A program made the position numbers and the translations under genes. DNA of 64,000 nucleotides from Mariannaea sp. PMI_226 (Eukaryota > Ascomycota > Sordariomycetes > Hypocreales > Nectriaceae), in assembly GCA_024336345.1 (NCBI GenBank), contig JANFOG010000006.1, positions 1 through 64,000 on the forward strand, read 5' to 3'. Under the pieces are notes generated by a model. That model did no database searches. It worked only from the letters and a program-made list of their open reading frames with translations, and was not told where the DNA came from. The first letter of the stretch is position 1. Every line of letters begins with the position of its first letter. Below, piece by piece: positions 1 through 13,800 of the stretch.

Positions 1-854
1 TTATTTATAATAATAAGAACTATTTATAAAATCAATATTTATAATATTATCCAATCCTTTATATAACTTTATATTAATATTAATAAAGATCTAAATCTTT
101 AGGGAAGCTCTATACTATTATTATAAATTATCTTTAAATATTAATATATTTATTATTTTTAAATTAATAATAATAATTTAAATAAGATTTTGAATAAATT
201 AAAATCCATAAGGTTTTAATTTTTATAAAATATTATTAAAATATTATGATAATCTATTATATATCAGCTATATTAAAAATCTTTCTATTGCCTAATAAGA
301 AATAGGTAAATACTTAAGGAAAGTATATTATTTATATAGAATTATAAGATTTTAATAATATTTTTAAAATTAATAATTTAAATATCTTATTTAAATATAA
401 AGCTATTAATTATATTATTAATCTTTTATTTAATTAGGTATTACTATATAGCCCTATTTATTTATTATCTTTTATTAAATTAATAAAATTATAAAGATAT
501 TTTAATAAGAGTATAATAAATAATTATATATATCCCTCCAAAAGCCGAACTAAAGTTTCAATTTTATTTATCTTTAAGAAAGATAGAAGTTTATGATTTT
601 ATATTAATTATTAAGGTTTTAATAAGATTATAAAGAAGAATTATTATACTTTACCCTTAATTTTAAAAATCCTAAATTAAATATTAAAAGTTATTTATTT
701 TATAAAAATTAATATTAAAAATACTTATTATTATATTTATATTAAGGAAGGGGATAAATAAAAGATAGCCTTTTATATTAAATATAAATATTTTAAATAT
801 TTAATTATACCTTTTGGTTTAATAAATGCCCTTATTATTTTCTAATATTATATT
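1..854 (+). mobile_element. Gypsy-1 retrotransposon, 5' fragment (reverse transcriptase relic)
   Basis: This is the left, truncated part of a Ty3/Gypsy retrotransposon that continues off the window. Around 545-850 the plus strand still reads as reverse transcriptase: a FIFKKDRSL block followed by a decayed DYRGLN motif near 575-625, then KIDIRNAYY near 700-735 and PFGLINA near 808-835. Stops in this frame fall where CGA, CAG or TGG codons are expected, so they fit C-to-T decay rather than a false alignment. The frame resumes at 5818, on the far side of hAT-1. No intact open reading frame remains. Family assignment to Gypsy rests on these reverse transcriptase motifs and the integrase and chromodomain downstream; the 5' LTR and gag are not in view. 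Confidence 0.85.
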
Positions 855-1104
855 CAGGGTTGTGATTATAGTTTGAAGTTTATAGTTTAAGTTTAATAAC
901 TACAGCTATAGTTTAGTTTAAGTCAATATATTTACAAACTACATATAGTTTTAACTATACTACAGACTACAGGCTGTAGTTTAAGTCATTATATTAACTA
1001 ACTACATATAGTTAGTAATCACTTCAAACTACAGTCTGTAGTCTATAGTTTAGTTTAAGTTACTACACTGTAGTTTGTAGTAACTACAGCTTCCTAATTA
1101 GGAA

Positions 1105-1366
1105 ATAATATTATATTTAATTATATATATATATTTTATTTAATTATATATATATTTTATTTAATTATATATATATTTTATTTAATTATATATATATTTT
1201 ATTTAATTATATATATATTTTATTTAATTATATATATATTTTATTTAATTATATATATATTTTATTTAATTATATATATATTTTATTTAATTATATATAT
1301 ATTTTATTTAATTATATATATATTTTATTTAATTATATATATATTTTATTTAATTATATATATATC
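1105..1366. repeat. A+T minisatellite inside the left end of hAT-1
   Basis: About eleven to twelve near-perfect tandem copies of a unit of roughly 21-23 bp that reads TTTTATTTAATTATATATA with small length variation in the TA run. It lies directly inside the TTCCTAATTAGGAA palindrome of hAT-1. Confidence 0.9.
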
Positions 1367-1450
1367 TCTTTGTATATTAAAAGTAAAATTATAAAGATTT
1401 AATTTTATTAATATATATATTATATTAATTATAAAATAAGATAAATAAGC

Positions 1451-4400
1451 TTATTCTTCTAATTCATCTTCTGAAAATAATTGCTCTTCTAATTTATCTA
1501 AATTACTAAAATTCCAGCTTTTTAATAAAATAAGTTGCCTAACCACTTCTAAGGAAAGTCTATTCCTAGATTTAGTAATTATATTATTACTAATAGAAAA
1601 TATACTTTCTATAGCCCCAGAAGTAGCCGGAATAGCTAGATATTGCCTAGCTAATATACTTAATATAGGAAATCTAATATTATTAGTTTCCCAATATTTT
1701 AATATATTAGTCTAAATAAAATAAATTAGTATATATATTTAATAAAGGAATTAAATATAATATATATATATATATATTATAGTATATTATATATAAACTT
1801 ACCTTTACTAGTAAAGGATTTTCATTAAAATATAAATCACATTCCTCTTTGGGAATAATATTTCCTATATATAGGTCTTTTTCAAAATTAGAGCTAGAGC
1901 TATTTTTAGAAGTAGGATTATAATATTCCTCATTTAATTCATTAAAAGATAAATTGAATAAGGGATTTATATTATCCTCTTTTTCTAATTTAACCCTATA
2001 TTTAATATTAGCAATTATATTATATATATAATATAAATATAAAAACATACCTATCAAACTCCAGTTTAAATAAATCAATTATATCATTATCTATATTTAA
2101 ATAATGATATAATATACCCCCTGATTTAAAATGTATTAATTTAAACCTCGGGTCTAATATAATACTAAATAATAAGGGCTTATATTTCCTAAATTTAAAT
2201 ATTCTAACTTTTTAGGAAAATATTTTTCTAATTTATCTAAGCCTTTAGAAATAGCATTAGAATAAATTAAATATAGCTAATATTAATTAGTAACTATAAA
2301 TAGACAATATATATAGAAAATAAAATAAAAAATAAAAATAGATAATATAAATAGGAAATATATATAGGAAATAAAAATAGAAAAAAGAAATAGAAAATAG
2401 AAATAAGAAATAGAAATATATATAACTTACATTATTTTCATTTAACTTTAAATTAAAATCTTCTTTTAATTTTTCTAGCTTATTATATATTTGATATATA
2501 TATAATAAGCTTTTAGGTAAGGTTATATAGACCTGACCTTAAAGCTTAATTAAAGGCTTTAAAAATACCTCAAATATAGATTTAAGCTCTTTGAATACTA
2601 GTCAATCATTGGAGCTAAAAGCTATATTTTTTAAATCTTTATCTAAGGTATTATTTATTATATAATTAATTGGCAATTTTAGCTCAATTGCTGTATTAAT
2701 CATATAATAAGTGGAATTCCCGTGAGTAGAATTATTTATAAATAATATAATTAGTATATATATAATAATGATATAAAGTAATATAATACTTACCTAAAGG
2801 GATTGTTTTTTATTAAAATTAGAAGCTAATAAACCTTCTTTTTTATATTTTTCAATTCCCTCTTCTAAAAGCTGTTTATTTTCATGAGTATATTTAATTA
2901 AACTTGCTAGTTGTCTCAATCTTATAATAATTGCTAAAGATAGTTAGTATATTTTTATTTATTAATATATATATATATAATAACTTACTAGTTGACGTAT
3001 TTATTATTTCTTCTTAAGGATTAGTATTATTTAAAGATATAGTGTTGTTTATATAATTAGATAATTCTAATTTAGAAGAATTAGTAGATAAAAATTCCTT
3101 TAATATATCTTGGGCAATAATATTCAATATATGATTAATATATTGAATATTATTTATAAATTCCCTATTAAAGGTTCTTTTAAAAATATCTTTATATGTA
3201 TTTATAAAGCGATTATTACTGGCTACATTATCCCTAGTAATACTAAAAAAATAAATTAGCTTAAAAATTATATATATAAATATATATATATATTTACATA
3301 CCTAAAGATATTGTAAATTGTTAAATTAGGATATATTAATAGGGAATTTAAAAATTCCCTATATATATATATTCTAGTATGACTTTCAGTTAATTTATTA
3401 AATCCTATTTAATTATTAATTTATATTTAAAATAAATATAATAATAAGAATATTAACTTACCAATTAGCTTATATTCTAATTTAAAATTAGGATTTATAT
3501 AAGCTAATATAATGCCTAAATAGGCATTTTCATTATTTGCAGTCCAAATATTAAAAGCTAAGGAAAATGACCCTAGTGTTTAATATTTTCTAAAAGCTCT
3601 AAATTGAGCTTTATTAAGCTATCTTTATAGGTAGATTATAAGATAGTTTTAATCTTCCATCTATTTATAATACGCATTTTCCTATATTATATTAGTTCAT
3701 ATTATATAAATAATATATATAAAGAAATAAATATATATATATAACTTACCTATTAAAATAGCTTAATAGATTTTAAAAAGAAGATGAATTTAATATTTGA
3801 AAAGAGAGGTTATTTTCTATAAGGAAATATAGAATTTTATTTAAAGCCTCTTTGTCTTTAAAAACTATATCTTCTTCTCTAGTCCTTTTATTTCGAATAT
3901 TTAAATTAAAAAAATCCGACCTATTAGGACTAGAGAGAAATTCAGATTCTAAATAAAGTTAGTAATTAAATAAATATATATGTATATATATATATATATA
4001 TATAAATAGCTTACTTCTTTTTTAGTTTTTTCTGCTTCTTTATTATAAGCAATATTGGGATGTTTAGATTAATAATGCTATTGAAAATTAGATGTTAAAA
4101 ACCTCCTAACTTTAGCAATAGTTTTATAATTGCAACTAGAAAAGAATTAATATATATACATATATATATAATAGAAACATATATATAATAAAAATATATA
4201 TATAATAGAAATATATATATAATAGAAATATATATATGTAATAGAAATATATATATATAATAGAAATATATATATAATAGAAATATATATATATAATAGA
4301 AATATATATATAATAGAAATATATATATGTAATAGAAATATATATATATAATATAAATAATAATATACCTTATGCATTTAATTTGCATTTCTCTTTCCTT

Positions 4401-4652
4401 ATTCCAAATAATAGATAATGAACTGCGAGTAAATAAATTCTCTTTAAAAATATAAGCTTTAGAGTCTTTATTATCCTCTAATTGGAAGCTTTCCCTATTA
4501 TAGTAATTTATATCATGAGAATCAGATACAATAGAGGAAGAGGCAGCTTGGGAGCTAGAAATAGATTTAGTAACCTCAATAATAGAAGGTTAAATATTAT
4601 TGGAATAATATTCCTCTTTATTAAAGGACTCATAATAGGTGCTGGATGCCAT
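1451..4652 (-). pseudogene. hAT transposase (decayed, several introns)
   Basis: The minus strand encodes a hAT transposase remnant. The likely start codon is at 4652 (MASSTYYESFNKEEYY) and the stop at 1451-1453. The C-terminal dimerisation domain is well preserved at about 1451-1711, with the hallmark FPILSILARQYLAIPATS, then a conserved I-E-S-I-F-S stretch and SRNRLSLEVVRQL. Several internal segments are separated by A+T-rich stretches starting with GTAAGT-like donors (for example on the complements of positions near 1800, 2430, 3300, 3470, 3750 and 4010), so the ancestral gene had many introns. At least one in-frame stop lies in the N-terminal part near 4590 where a glutamine codon is expected. 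hAT transposases cut and paste through an RNase H-like fold; this copy should be inactive. Confidence 0.85.
4150..4352. repeat. tandem repeat within a transposase intron
   Basis: About ten to eleven tandem copies of an 18-20 bp unit, AATAGAAATATATATATA, lie between the first coding block of the hAT-1 transposase and the next. The long open frames across it on the minus strand consist only of Y, I, F and L from TA repeats and are not genes. Confidence 0.85.
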
Positions 4653-5444
4653 TTTATAATAAATATAATATATAATATAATATAATAAATAATAAAAATA
4701 ATATAGTAATTTTAAAAGGAAATACTAAAGCTTATATAAATATAATATTCTTTATTTACTTATTTCTTATACATGTGTGATTTTCTATTTTGCCTATTAG
4801 GTTTGATTTACTTATTTAATATTATTTGCCTATTTCTTATATATGCGTTATTTTCTATTTTGCTTATTTAATATTATTCGCCTATTTCTTATATATACGT
4901 TATTTCCTATTTTGCCTATTTAGTCTTATTTGCCTATTTAAGATTATTTGCCTATTTATTATATATATATTATTTTCTATTTTACCTATTTAATATTATA
5001 TATTTATTAAATATTATATTTTATTTATATATATATATTATTTTCTATTTTACTTATACATTATAAATATATTGTTTTCTAATTTATTTATTTTATAATA
5101 TATAAAATAAATAATATTAATTAAATATATAAGCTTAAAAATATAAATACTAGGATTAATTGAATTAGCTAAAGTTCGAAAATAATATAAAATAGGTAAA
5201 TAAGCTTAAATAGGTAAATATATTTAATTAAGTTAATTATCTTAAATTGAAAAATAATGGGAAATAGATAAATAAGCTCAAGAGGGGAAATATATTTAAT
5301 TAAGTTAATTAACTTAAATTGAATAATAATAAAAAATAGATAAATAAGGTTAAAAGGGAAAATAATAGAAAGTACATAAATAAATCTAAATAAGGAAATA
5401 AATTTAAATAAGTTAATTAATTTAAATTAAAAAATAATAAAAAG

Positions 5445-5562
5445 AATAAAAATATATATATATAAATAAAATGCTATATATATATATAAATAAAATGCTA
5501 TATATATATATAAATAAAATGCTATATATATATATAAATAAAATGCTATATATATATAGTAT
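5445..5562. repeat. A+T minisatellite inside the right end of hAT-1
   Basis: Four to five tandem copies of a roughly 24-bp unit containing AAATAAAATGCTATATATA. It mirrors the position of the left minisatellite, just inside the palindrome at 5571-5584, but its unit sequence differs. Confidence 0.85.
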
Positions 5563-5809
5563 TTAAAGATTTCCTAATTAGGAAACTGTAGTTACTACAA
5601 ACTACAATATAATAACTTAAACTAAACTACTAACTACAGCTATAGTTTGTAGTTAATTCAGTGTAGTTTTAGTCAGCTTAGTGACTAAACTACAAACTAC
5701 AATTATAGTCTATAGTTAAGTTAGTGTAGTTTTAGTCACTATATTTACTAACTACAACTACACTAAAGTGACTAATGACTATACTTATAGTAACTAATTC
5801 ACAACCCTA

Positions 5810-8650
5810 ATTATATTTATTAGGTACTATAAAGACTATTAAATATTATTTACATAATATATGTAAATAATATCTTTATTTTCTTTAAGGATTGTAGTAT
5901 ATGTATATAATATATATATTAATTTTTAAAATAATTAAGAGAAATTAAACTTTATATTAAATTTTTAAAATATAAATTTTTTTAAAATAAGGTTAGATTT
6001 TTAGATTATATTTTATTAAATATTAATATTTTAATAAATATTAAAAAAATAGAAATAATTATTTTATAAAAAAAATAAAAATTTATTAAAAAATCTAAAT
6101 TTTGTTAAAATTTTATAATTTTTATTAAAAATTTATTAATAATTATTTATATTTTATAATATTATTATATATATTTCTTAAAAAAGCTATAATAATAAGA
6201 AATTTAGGGTAATTACCTTTATAAATATTAAAAGATTAGTATTTATTTAATTAAAAGCTATTTTTTAAAAAGCATTATTATTATAATATTATTATTTATA
6301 AATATTAATTTAAATTAAAATAAATATATTAAAATTTATAATAATAGAAATAATCTTATAGCTTAATAATAAAAAAAAATATTATTTTATTCTCTTTTAA
6401 TTATAAAAGTTTAATAAGGCTAAATTAAATTATAATATATTAAATTAACAAAAGCTAATTATTATTAAATTATTTAAATATTAATAATATTATATTAAAG
6501 GGATAATAAACCTTATAAAAAATTTTTTAAATTATTAAAATTTATAATTATTTATAAAGTAATTAAAATTAAATAATAAATAAATAAAATAATATATATA
6601 TTTAATATTATTTAATTTTATAATTAAATGTTATATAAATAAAAATAATTTTATAAATCCCCTTTTAAAAAAGCTAAAATATAAAGCTAAAAAAATAATA
6701 AATATTTATTTATTATCTCTCTTATAATAATAATTTATATAATAAATAAGCTATAATAAGGCTAAAGGTAAAAATATAATAAAATATCTTTATAAAGTAA
6801 AAAACTTTAGATTTATAATTAATTTAAATATAATAAAATATTTTTAAAAAAAGAATATACTTTAGTTTATAATATATATAATAAAATATCTTTAAGGATT
6901 AAGAAAATCTAAATATATAATTAATAAAATAATAATGAAAATACTTTATATATTAATTATTAAGTAAGTTAAATCTATAAGAAAATTAATTATAAATAAT
7001 TTATCTTAAGGCAAAAAGTAAAAAAGGCTTTATATTAAAAAGCTATATATAATTTTAATATATTTTAGCCCTTAATAAATTAGATCAAGGAAGTATAAGA
7101 ATAAAACCTAAAGTATAAATAGTAAATTATTAATAAAAAGTAATTAAAAAATTAAGGAAAATCCCTTATTTAATTAATAAATCCAAAAGATATTTTAATA
7201 TATAAAAATTATATTTTTATTCTAAAGGAAATTATGCTTAAGATTAAGCTTTTATAATTATTTTATAATAATCTTTTAATTAAATATTTTAAAATAAAAA
7301 CAATAATTAAACTTATTTATAGAAAATTCTATTAATATTATATTAAGTAAAATATAAAAGAATATATTTAAAACTATAGTATATATTAAGGGGTAATTAT
7401 ATAAAGATATTAGCTCTATAGCTATTTTAAATCTCTATTAATATTTTAGTAATTTATAGATAAATTATTTATAGAGTTTATAATTAGACTGCCTTTAGTA
7501 ATATAAAAAAAAAGAAATTAATATTATTTTTATTATTATAAATAAATTTATAAAATTTATATTATTTTTCCCTATTAATATAATAATAAATATTATTAAT
7601 TTATTCTACTTTATTTATATAAAGGTTAAGCTAAAATATAAAATACTAAAAGGTATTATTTTTAATAAGGGTTTTATATTTATAAATAAATTCTAATTAA
7701 AAGTCTATTTTTATAATAAAATAAAATAAAAATTTTTAATAATATTTTATCCCTAAATTAATAAGTAAATAAAATAAGTTAATTAAATCTTTAAATATTA
7801 TTTATATTATCTTATTAATAAAGTATAAATTATATAGTTAATATTATTATAAATAGCTTAATTTATATATAATAATATAAAACATATTATTATAAATATA
7901 TTATCTTTTTAAATATTTATAGAGTATTATTTAAAGCTTTATATTAATATTAAAAATAATATGATAAAGGGGAAGGTTGTTAAAATAATAGTTAAAATAA
8001 TTAAATTAATAAAATTATAAAAAATAATAAGAAATTATTAATAAAATATTATTAAAAATAAATAAAATATTATAATAAATAAATAAAATATTATAATAAA
8101 TATTATAAAAAACTAATCCTCAAAAGGGGTAATCTAATAGATTTATTAATTAAGAATTATAATTAAAAAAAGGAAAATAAAAGTTAATATTTTATGTTAT
8201 AAAGTTTTTTAAAATCCTAAAGATTATAAAAAAACAAATTTATAAACTAATATTTTCTAAAAAATATAGATAATTATATAATATATTTTATATTAGCTTT
8301 CTAAAGCTATAGAAATTATAATAAAAAGCTAATAAATAGCTATTAATATTAAAATTAGAAGAAAATAAAGATAAATAGAAAATAAAAAAAATAAAATTAA
8401 AAAAAACCTTTTAAAATTAAATATATTTTTTAATTAAATAAAAAGGCTAATTTCTAAAATATAATTAATAGATTATAAAAGAGAATATAATTAATATATA
8501 ATAAGCTATTTAAAGAATAAGATTATAAAAAAAAATATAAATAAAAAGATAATAAAACCTTAATAAAAGAAAAGATAAAATATAATAAAAGGTAAAAAAT
8601 AAAGATTATTATATAAAATTAAAAGAAAATAGCACTCTACCTATAGATTA
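5810..8650 (+). pseudogene. Gypsy-1 pol relic: rest of reverse transcriptase, RNase H, integrase, chromodomain-like end
   Basis: The Gypsy-1 reading frame resumes after hAT-1. At 5860-5871 the catalytic Y-x-D-D box reads TAT GTA AAT AAT (YVNN), so both aspartates are lost by G-to-A change at TG. The integrase core is readable at about 7480-7810: a decayed NKFIKF block, then GIIFNKGF where GIVSDRGS is expected, and a frame matching FHPQTDGQTERANQTLE before decay. Near 8130-8290 the typical post-integrase linker (GNLIDLLIKNYN, then KIIKKQIYKLIF) is visible, followed around 8430-8520 by a chromodomain-like FLIKW-type stretch. Stops replace Q, R and W codons throughout. The pol order RT-RNase H-integrase is that of Ty3/Gypsy elements. 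Confidence 0.8.
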
Positions 8651-9447
8651 TAAAAAAAAAAAAATATAATTAATCTACCCTAAAGAGCTTACAAAAGACC
8701 AACAATCTATTAATTACTAGCTAGCTTTAATTATATATATATAAAATGCCCTAAAGGAATACTAAAAGCTAAATAAAAAATTACCTAAATGGTAGGTAAA
8801 AAAACAAAAAAAGCCCCTAAAAGCTCTATCCTAACTTCTGGGTTTCACTTATTAATAATAAGGGCCTACTTAAGGGCTAAAAAAAGCCTATAAATAATTA
8901 TTACCTAAATAATAAAATCTAAATTAATTATCTAAAAATATTATATTTATATTTTCTTTTATTAAGTTTATAATTATTTATATCCTATTTAATAAATAAT
9001 TAGTAAAAGTAAATAAAAGTATATATAAAGACTAAATATATATAATTAAAAGCTAAATTAAAAATCTATAATATTAATAATTATTAATATTATAATATAT
9101 ATTATTAATAAATAATAATAACCTTTTAAAAATATAATAAATTAATAATAATAATATTATTAAAACTATAACTTTTTATCTTTTGGGCCTTAATAGCCTT
9201 AATTAATCTATATTTTAAATAATAGGTAAATTTAATATAGTTAAATGCGTTTAAAAATGGAAGCAAAAGACTAACGACCTATATATAAATTGCCTATAAA
9301 AAAATAATCTATCTCTTTTTTATTATCTTCTTTATTATTATTATTAATATTTAGATTAACTTTATTAATAATTTACTTAAAAAACTTTAAAAAAATGCTA
9401 AAACTATAAGCATCTTTAGCTATCTATATAAAGGCTTATATAATAAA
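8651..9447. other. A+T-rich non-coding stretch, probably Gypsy-1 3' region
   Basis: No coding frame is recognisable here. It follows the end of Gypsy-1 pol and ends at the duplicated target ATAATAAA (9440-9447) of hAT-2. A slightly less A+T-extreme patch (about 8690-8900) contains runs such as GGGTTTCAC and GGGCCTACTTAAGGGC. Continuity with 20570-21119 is inferred from the hAT-2 target duplication. Confidence 0.5.
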
Positions 9448-10670
9448 CAGGGTTGATAAATTAGTATAAGTATTTTAGTATTAGTATAAGCTTATACTAA
9501 TTAATTAGAATTAGTTTTAGTATTAGTATAAGTTTATACTAATTAATACTAAAACTTTAGTATTTTTAGTATTTTAGTTAGTATTTAGTATTCTTTTAGT
9601 ATTTTAATATTATATTATTATATTAATTTAAATTAATATATACTATATAATATAATATAAATAAATAAAATAATATAAATAAATAATATTATATAAATAA
9701 ATAATATAATATTACATAAATAAATAATATAATATAATATAATATAAATAATATAATATAATATAAATAAATAATATAATATAATATAAATAAGTAATAT
9801 AATATTAATTTAATTTAAATAATATAATATAATATAAATAAGTAATATAAAATTAATTTAATTTAAATTATCCTCTTACTCCTTCTCTAAATTAATTAAT
9901 CCTTTATTCCAATTTTTTAATAAAATTAATTGCTTAACCGTTTTAGGAAGTAATCTATTTCTAGATTTAGTAATAATATTATTACTAATAGAAAAAGTAC
10001 TTTCTATAGAAGCAGATATAGTAGGAATAGCTAAATATCTTCTAGCTAAAATAGCTAATATAGGAAATCTTATAAAATTAGACTTCCAATAGTTTAAAAT
10101 ATCAGTCTAATTAATTAATTAGTATATATATTAATAAATATATTTTTAAACATACCTTTTTTAATAAAGCTAATTCATTTAAATAAGTTATATATTCCTT
10201 TTTACTAGGAATATTATTTATATATAATTCCTCATTAGATGAAGCTATAGAGATATTATCTCTATTATAATATATATTTTCATCTACTAATTCATTAAAG
10301 CTTAAATTAGGGTTATTTTTATTTAACCCAATTTCCTTTTTAATCCTAATAATATAATTAATATATTAAATAATAAATATATATATATAAATAACTTACT
10401 TATTATATTCGAGTTTAAATAAATTGAGAATATTATTACTAATATTATTATAAAATGCTAGAAGTCCATTTTCTTAAAAATGTATTAATTTAAACCTAGG
10501 GTCTAAAATAATACTAAATAAATAAGACTTATAGTTTTTTATATTTATATTAGTTAGCTTTTTAGGGAAATATTTTTCTAGTTTATTTAAGCCATTATTA
10601 ACAGCCTTTATATAATTAGAATAAAAAGAAGACTATTAAATATATTAATATATTAATATAAAAAATATAT

Positions 10671-10870
10671 TATAAGAAGATGCCAACTGCTCAGCGACCA
10701 TTCGCCAAGCGCCTAACAAATCCTAAAGTAAGCCCCAATTAAACTTTAGATAATCCTAAATAATATAATAGCTTACTAAATAATGCCTAACCACTTAACA
10801 AATTAAAATCTAATAACATAATATAACCTACCCTTAAGTCTTAATATCACCCTAGCCAATATCCCTTATA
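10671..10870 (+). repeat. 5' LTR of Gypsy-2
   Basis: 200 bp, matching 18013-18212 along its whole length with differences that are almost all C/T or G/A (for example ATGCCAACTGCTCAGCGACC against ATGCTAACTGCTTAGCAACC). Its last bases read CTTATA where the 3' copy reads CTTACA. Confidence 0.92.
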
Positions 10871-13800
10871 ATTCTTTAATTTCTATACCCTTTCGGGTGG
10901 CTAGCATAAAATCAAAATAAAAAGGATCACCCAATAAGCATTAACTCAGGCCGAAAGCTCAGCAAATATTATTTAACAGCTCGCCAAGAATATAAAAGCA
11001 CCATACCCCCAGGAAGCTATATATAAAAATAGCTTAAAAAAGGTCAGCCAATTAATTACAAAAAAAGCAAAACAAGATAGAAAACAAATACCATTATATA
11101 TCACATCATATTCCTCCTGATTATCACTAATGCTACCATAAGAATATTATTAAACATTTAATAAGAACTTGGCAAACAATTGCCAGCAAGATAATAATAC
11201 TTAAAAGAGAAAAACACTACAAACAATCCTCAAGATAATAGCTCAATAATAAACAATATAATCACAAATATAGACAATATAGACACAATTACTATAATAA
11301 CTATTAAAATAAACACCTAATGACTATAAAAGAGGGCAAGATAAGCCCAAAGAATTAGAGCATCAAAACTATAATAAACCCCCATTTTATAACTATTAAA
11401 TCTTAAAAGATAGCACCACAAATATCTAAATAGATAATTAAATTAAGGCTATAAAGTTAGAGAATACTTTACAACCACACTACTCTAATATACAAAAGAT
11501 TAAGTAAGCAATAAGTAAGTTTAATATCACACTCTAAATATAATAGAGAAACCATTTAGATAGCCTATATAATCCACTATAAATAGACTTCTTAAAATTT
11601 ATCTAAAGGAAGTATATAGACTCAGACCTATAAGATATATAACTAATAGAGAAGCTTTTAATATTCTAATAGCATGCCGATCAATCGCCACTAAAGTATT
11701 TCAATATATAAAGCATAATACACATATTACTAAGATCTCCCAAAATAGAAAAACGATTTAACCTCACATACCAATATTTCTTTAGGCTAAGACTAAAGCT
11801 CAAAAGGGAATTACTATACCTAAACATTAAGGTCTACCGGGTTAAAAACATAACCCAAAAAGCGAAAAGACAGTATTTATATTAAAATAGCAAACGTTCA
11901 CCAAACATTAGGCATAAGAGACTGGGCTCAACCTATGCCCACAAAGGCCCACGAAAATCCCCATTCTCTAGTAAAGAAAGGGGCAGAAGAAGCAGCTCAA
12001 GGGCACGGTCTAACAGTCAGCCAAGCTCATAGGGATCCTATTGAGCCCCAATAACGGAAGCCAGCAGCAAGTCATTACTAAATAGTTAAAAACCACATTG
12101 CTTTATTTACTATAAAAGAGGCCATAAAGCAACAGATTGTAAAAGCAATAAAGGAACCCCATTATAAGCGAATTAGACATTAAGCTCACAAAGACTAGCA
12201 AAGGTTCAAGCTATTATATTAAGGGTTAAAAAGCTAGACTCCTTAGGAAACAAATAGGCGCAAAGGCTATAGAGGAGGCTCTTACACTAACCTTTAAGAC
12301 AATAAATATAAAAGAGATTATAATGGGCAAGGCAATTATATTACAAATACTTGCCAAACAGATAGTATAAATAGATATAAATATATACGCCCAATTGAAT
12401 ATAATTAATATAAAATTAGTTAAAAAACTAGAATTAAATATGGCCATAGATTAAAAAGCCCTAAAATTAATGGATTTTAACAATTTAAAAATGCCTACTA
12501 ATAAAGCCTACTAATTAACCTTCTTCTTAATTAATTATTAAAACTTCCCACAAAGGATTCAATAGCTATTTGCTAAAACTTCATAACCTAAGGAAGTAAG
12601 CAACTTACTCTTATCCTCAAACTCAATAGGGAGAGAGAATATTATAATTAATACCTATATACAATCCTAATATTATAAAGCTATCTCCATTATGGAATCC
12701 AAAGATTTTGCAAAAAAACTAGTAGAAAATAACAAATGGGCTTATATTATATATATTTATAACATCCTCTCGCCAGACAAGCGGCCTATGCCCGCCTTAA
12801 GGGAAGAAATAATTTAGGAATCTATTAATCTCCCCCTAAAGCTAAAAACAAAGAGAGAAGCTTTTGACAAGAAAGTAGCAAAAGAGCCTCCACTCCTCAA
12901 AAGAGCAGAACATCCAATCAACCTAATAAAAAACGGAAAGCCCCCATATAGCCCAATCTACCCCATCAATAAGAAATAGGATAAGATCCTTAGAGACTAC
13001 TTTACTAAAAACCTAGCAAACAATTAGATCAAACCCTCTATAAATAAGGTAGGGGCACCTATACTATTTATACTTAAGAAAAATAAGATATTAAGGCTTT
13101 ATATAAACTATTGGGGTTTTAATATTATAATAATTAAGAATCAATATTCTTTATTACTAATAGATGATCTACTAGATTATCTAGTAGGTGCCCAATAGAT
13201 TTTAAAGATTGACATTAGGGATGCCTACTATAGGATCCAGATTAAGCCCGCCAACCAATAGAAGACAGCATTCTAAACACACTATAAACACTTTAAATAT
13301 ATAATAATATCTTTTAGGTTAACTAATGCCCTAACAATATTCTAAGTATATATTCACTAAGCACTCACTAGATTACTAAATATATACTATATTATATATC
13401 TTAATAATATTATTATATACTCCCACTTATAAGAATAGCATACTAAAGACATAAAGGAAGTCTTATAAAGACTCTAAGCCTTCTAGCTATATATAAAACT
13501 ATCTAAATATGCATTTTACTAATAGAAAGTTAAGTTTTTAGGCTATATTATTATGCAGGAGGGACTGTAAATAGAGCTAAGCCAAATCCAAGCAATTAGC
13601 AAGTAGCTACAGCCTGCCAGCTTTTAGGATATTTAAATATTCCTAAAATTCTATAACTTCTACCAAAAGTTTATTTCTAAATACTTAGGGATAATAGAGT
13701 TATTTATAATAATGCTAAAAGGGAGTTAAAAAGGGCGGAAAATAGGGGATTTCTAATAAACAGAAGAGGTAAAATCAGCTTTCTACAAACTAAAAGAAGC

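Larger units (their letters stand above)
855..5809 (-). mobile_element. hAT-1 DNA transposon, complete but decayed
   Basis: A full-length hAT element of 4,955 bp. It begins CAGGGTTGTGA at 855 and ends TCACAACCCTA at 5809; the final A is expected to have been G. The 8 bp outside each end are identical (ATTATATT at 847-854 and 5810-5817), the target duplication length of the hAT superfamily. It interrupts the Gypsy-1 reverse transcriptase. Inside the ends lie clusters of short TGTAGT/ACTACA repeats (about 870-1090 and 5583-5790), then the same 14-bp palindrome TTCCTAATTAGGAA on both sides (1091-1104 and 5571-5584), then A+T minisatellites. The transposase lies on the minus strand. About 4740-5450 has imperfect repeats of a TATTTTCTATTTTGCCTATT-like unit and no recognisable coding. 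Confidence 0.93.

Noticed and set aside
4095..4388. Minus-strand frames of 76-97 codons rich in Y, I and F
   Set aside because: They translate TA-rich tandem repeats in a transposase intron.
1105..5562. Regularly spaced repeats reminiscent of a CRISPR array
   Set aside because: Units are contiguous A+T minisatellites without spacers, inside a eukaryotic transposon.
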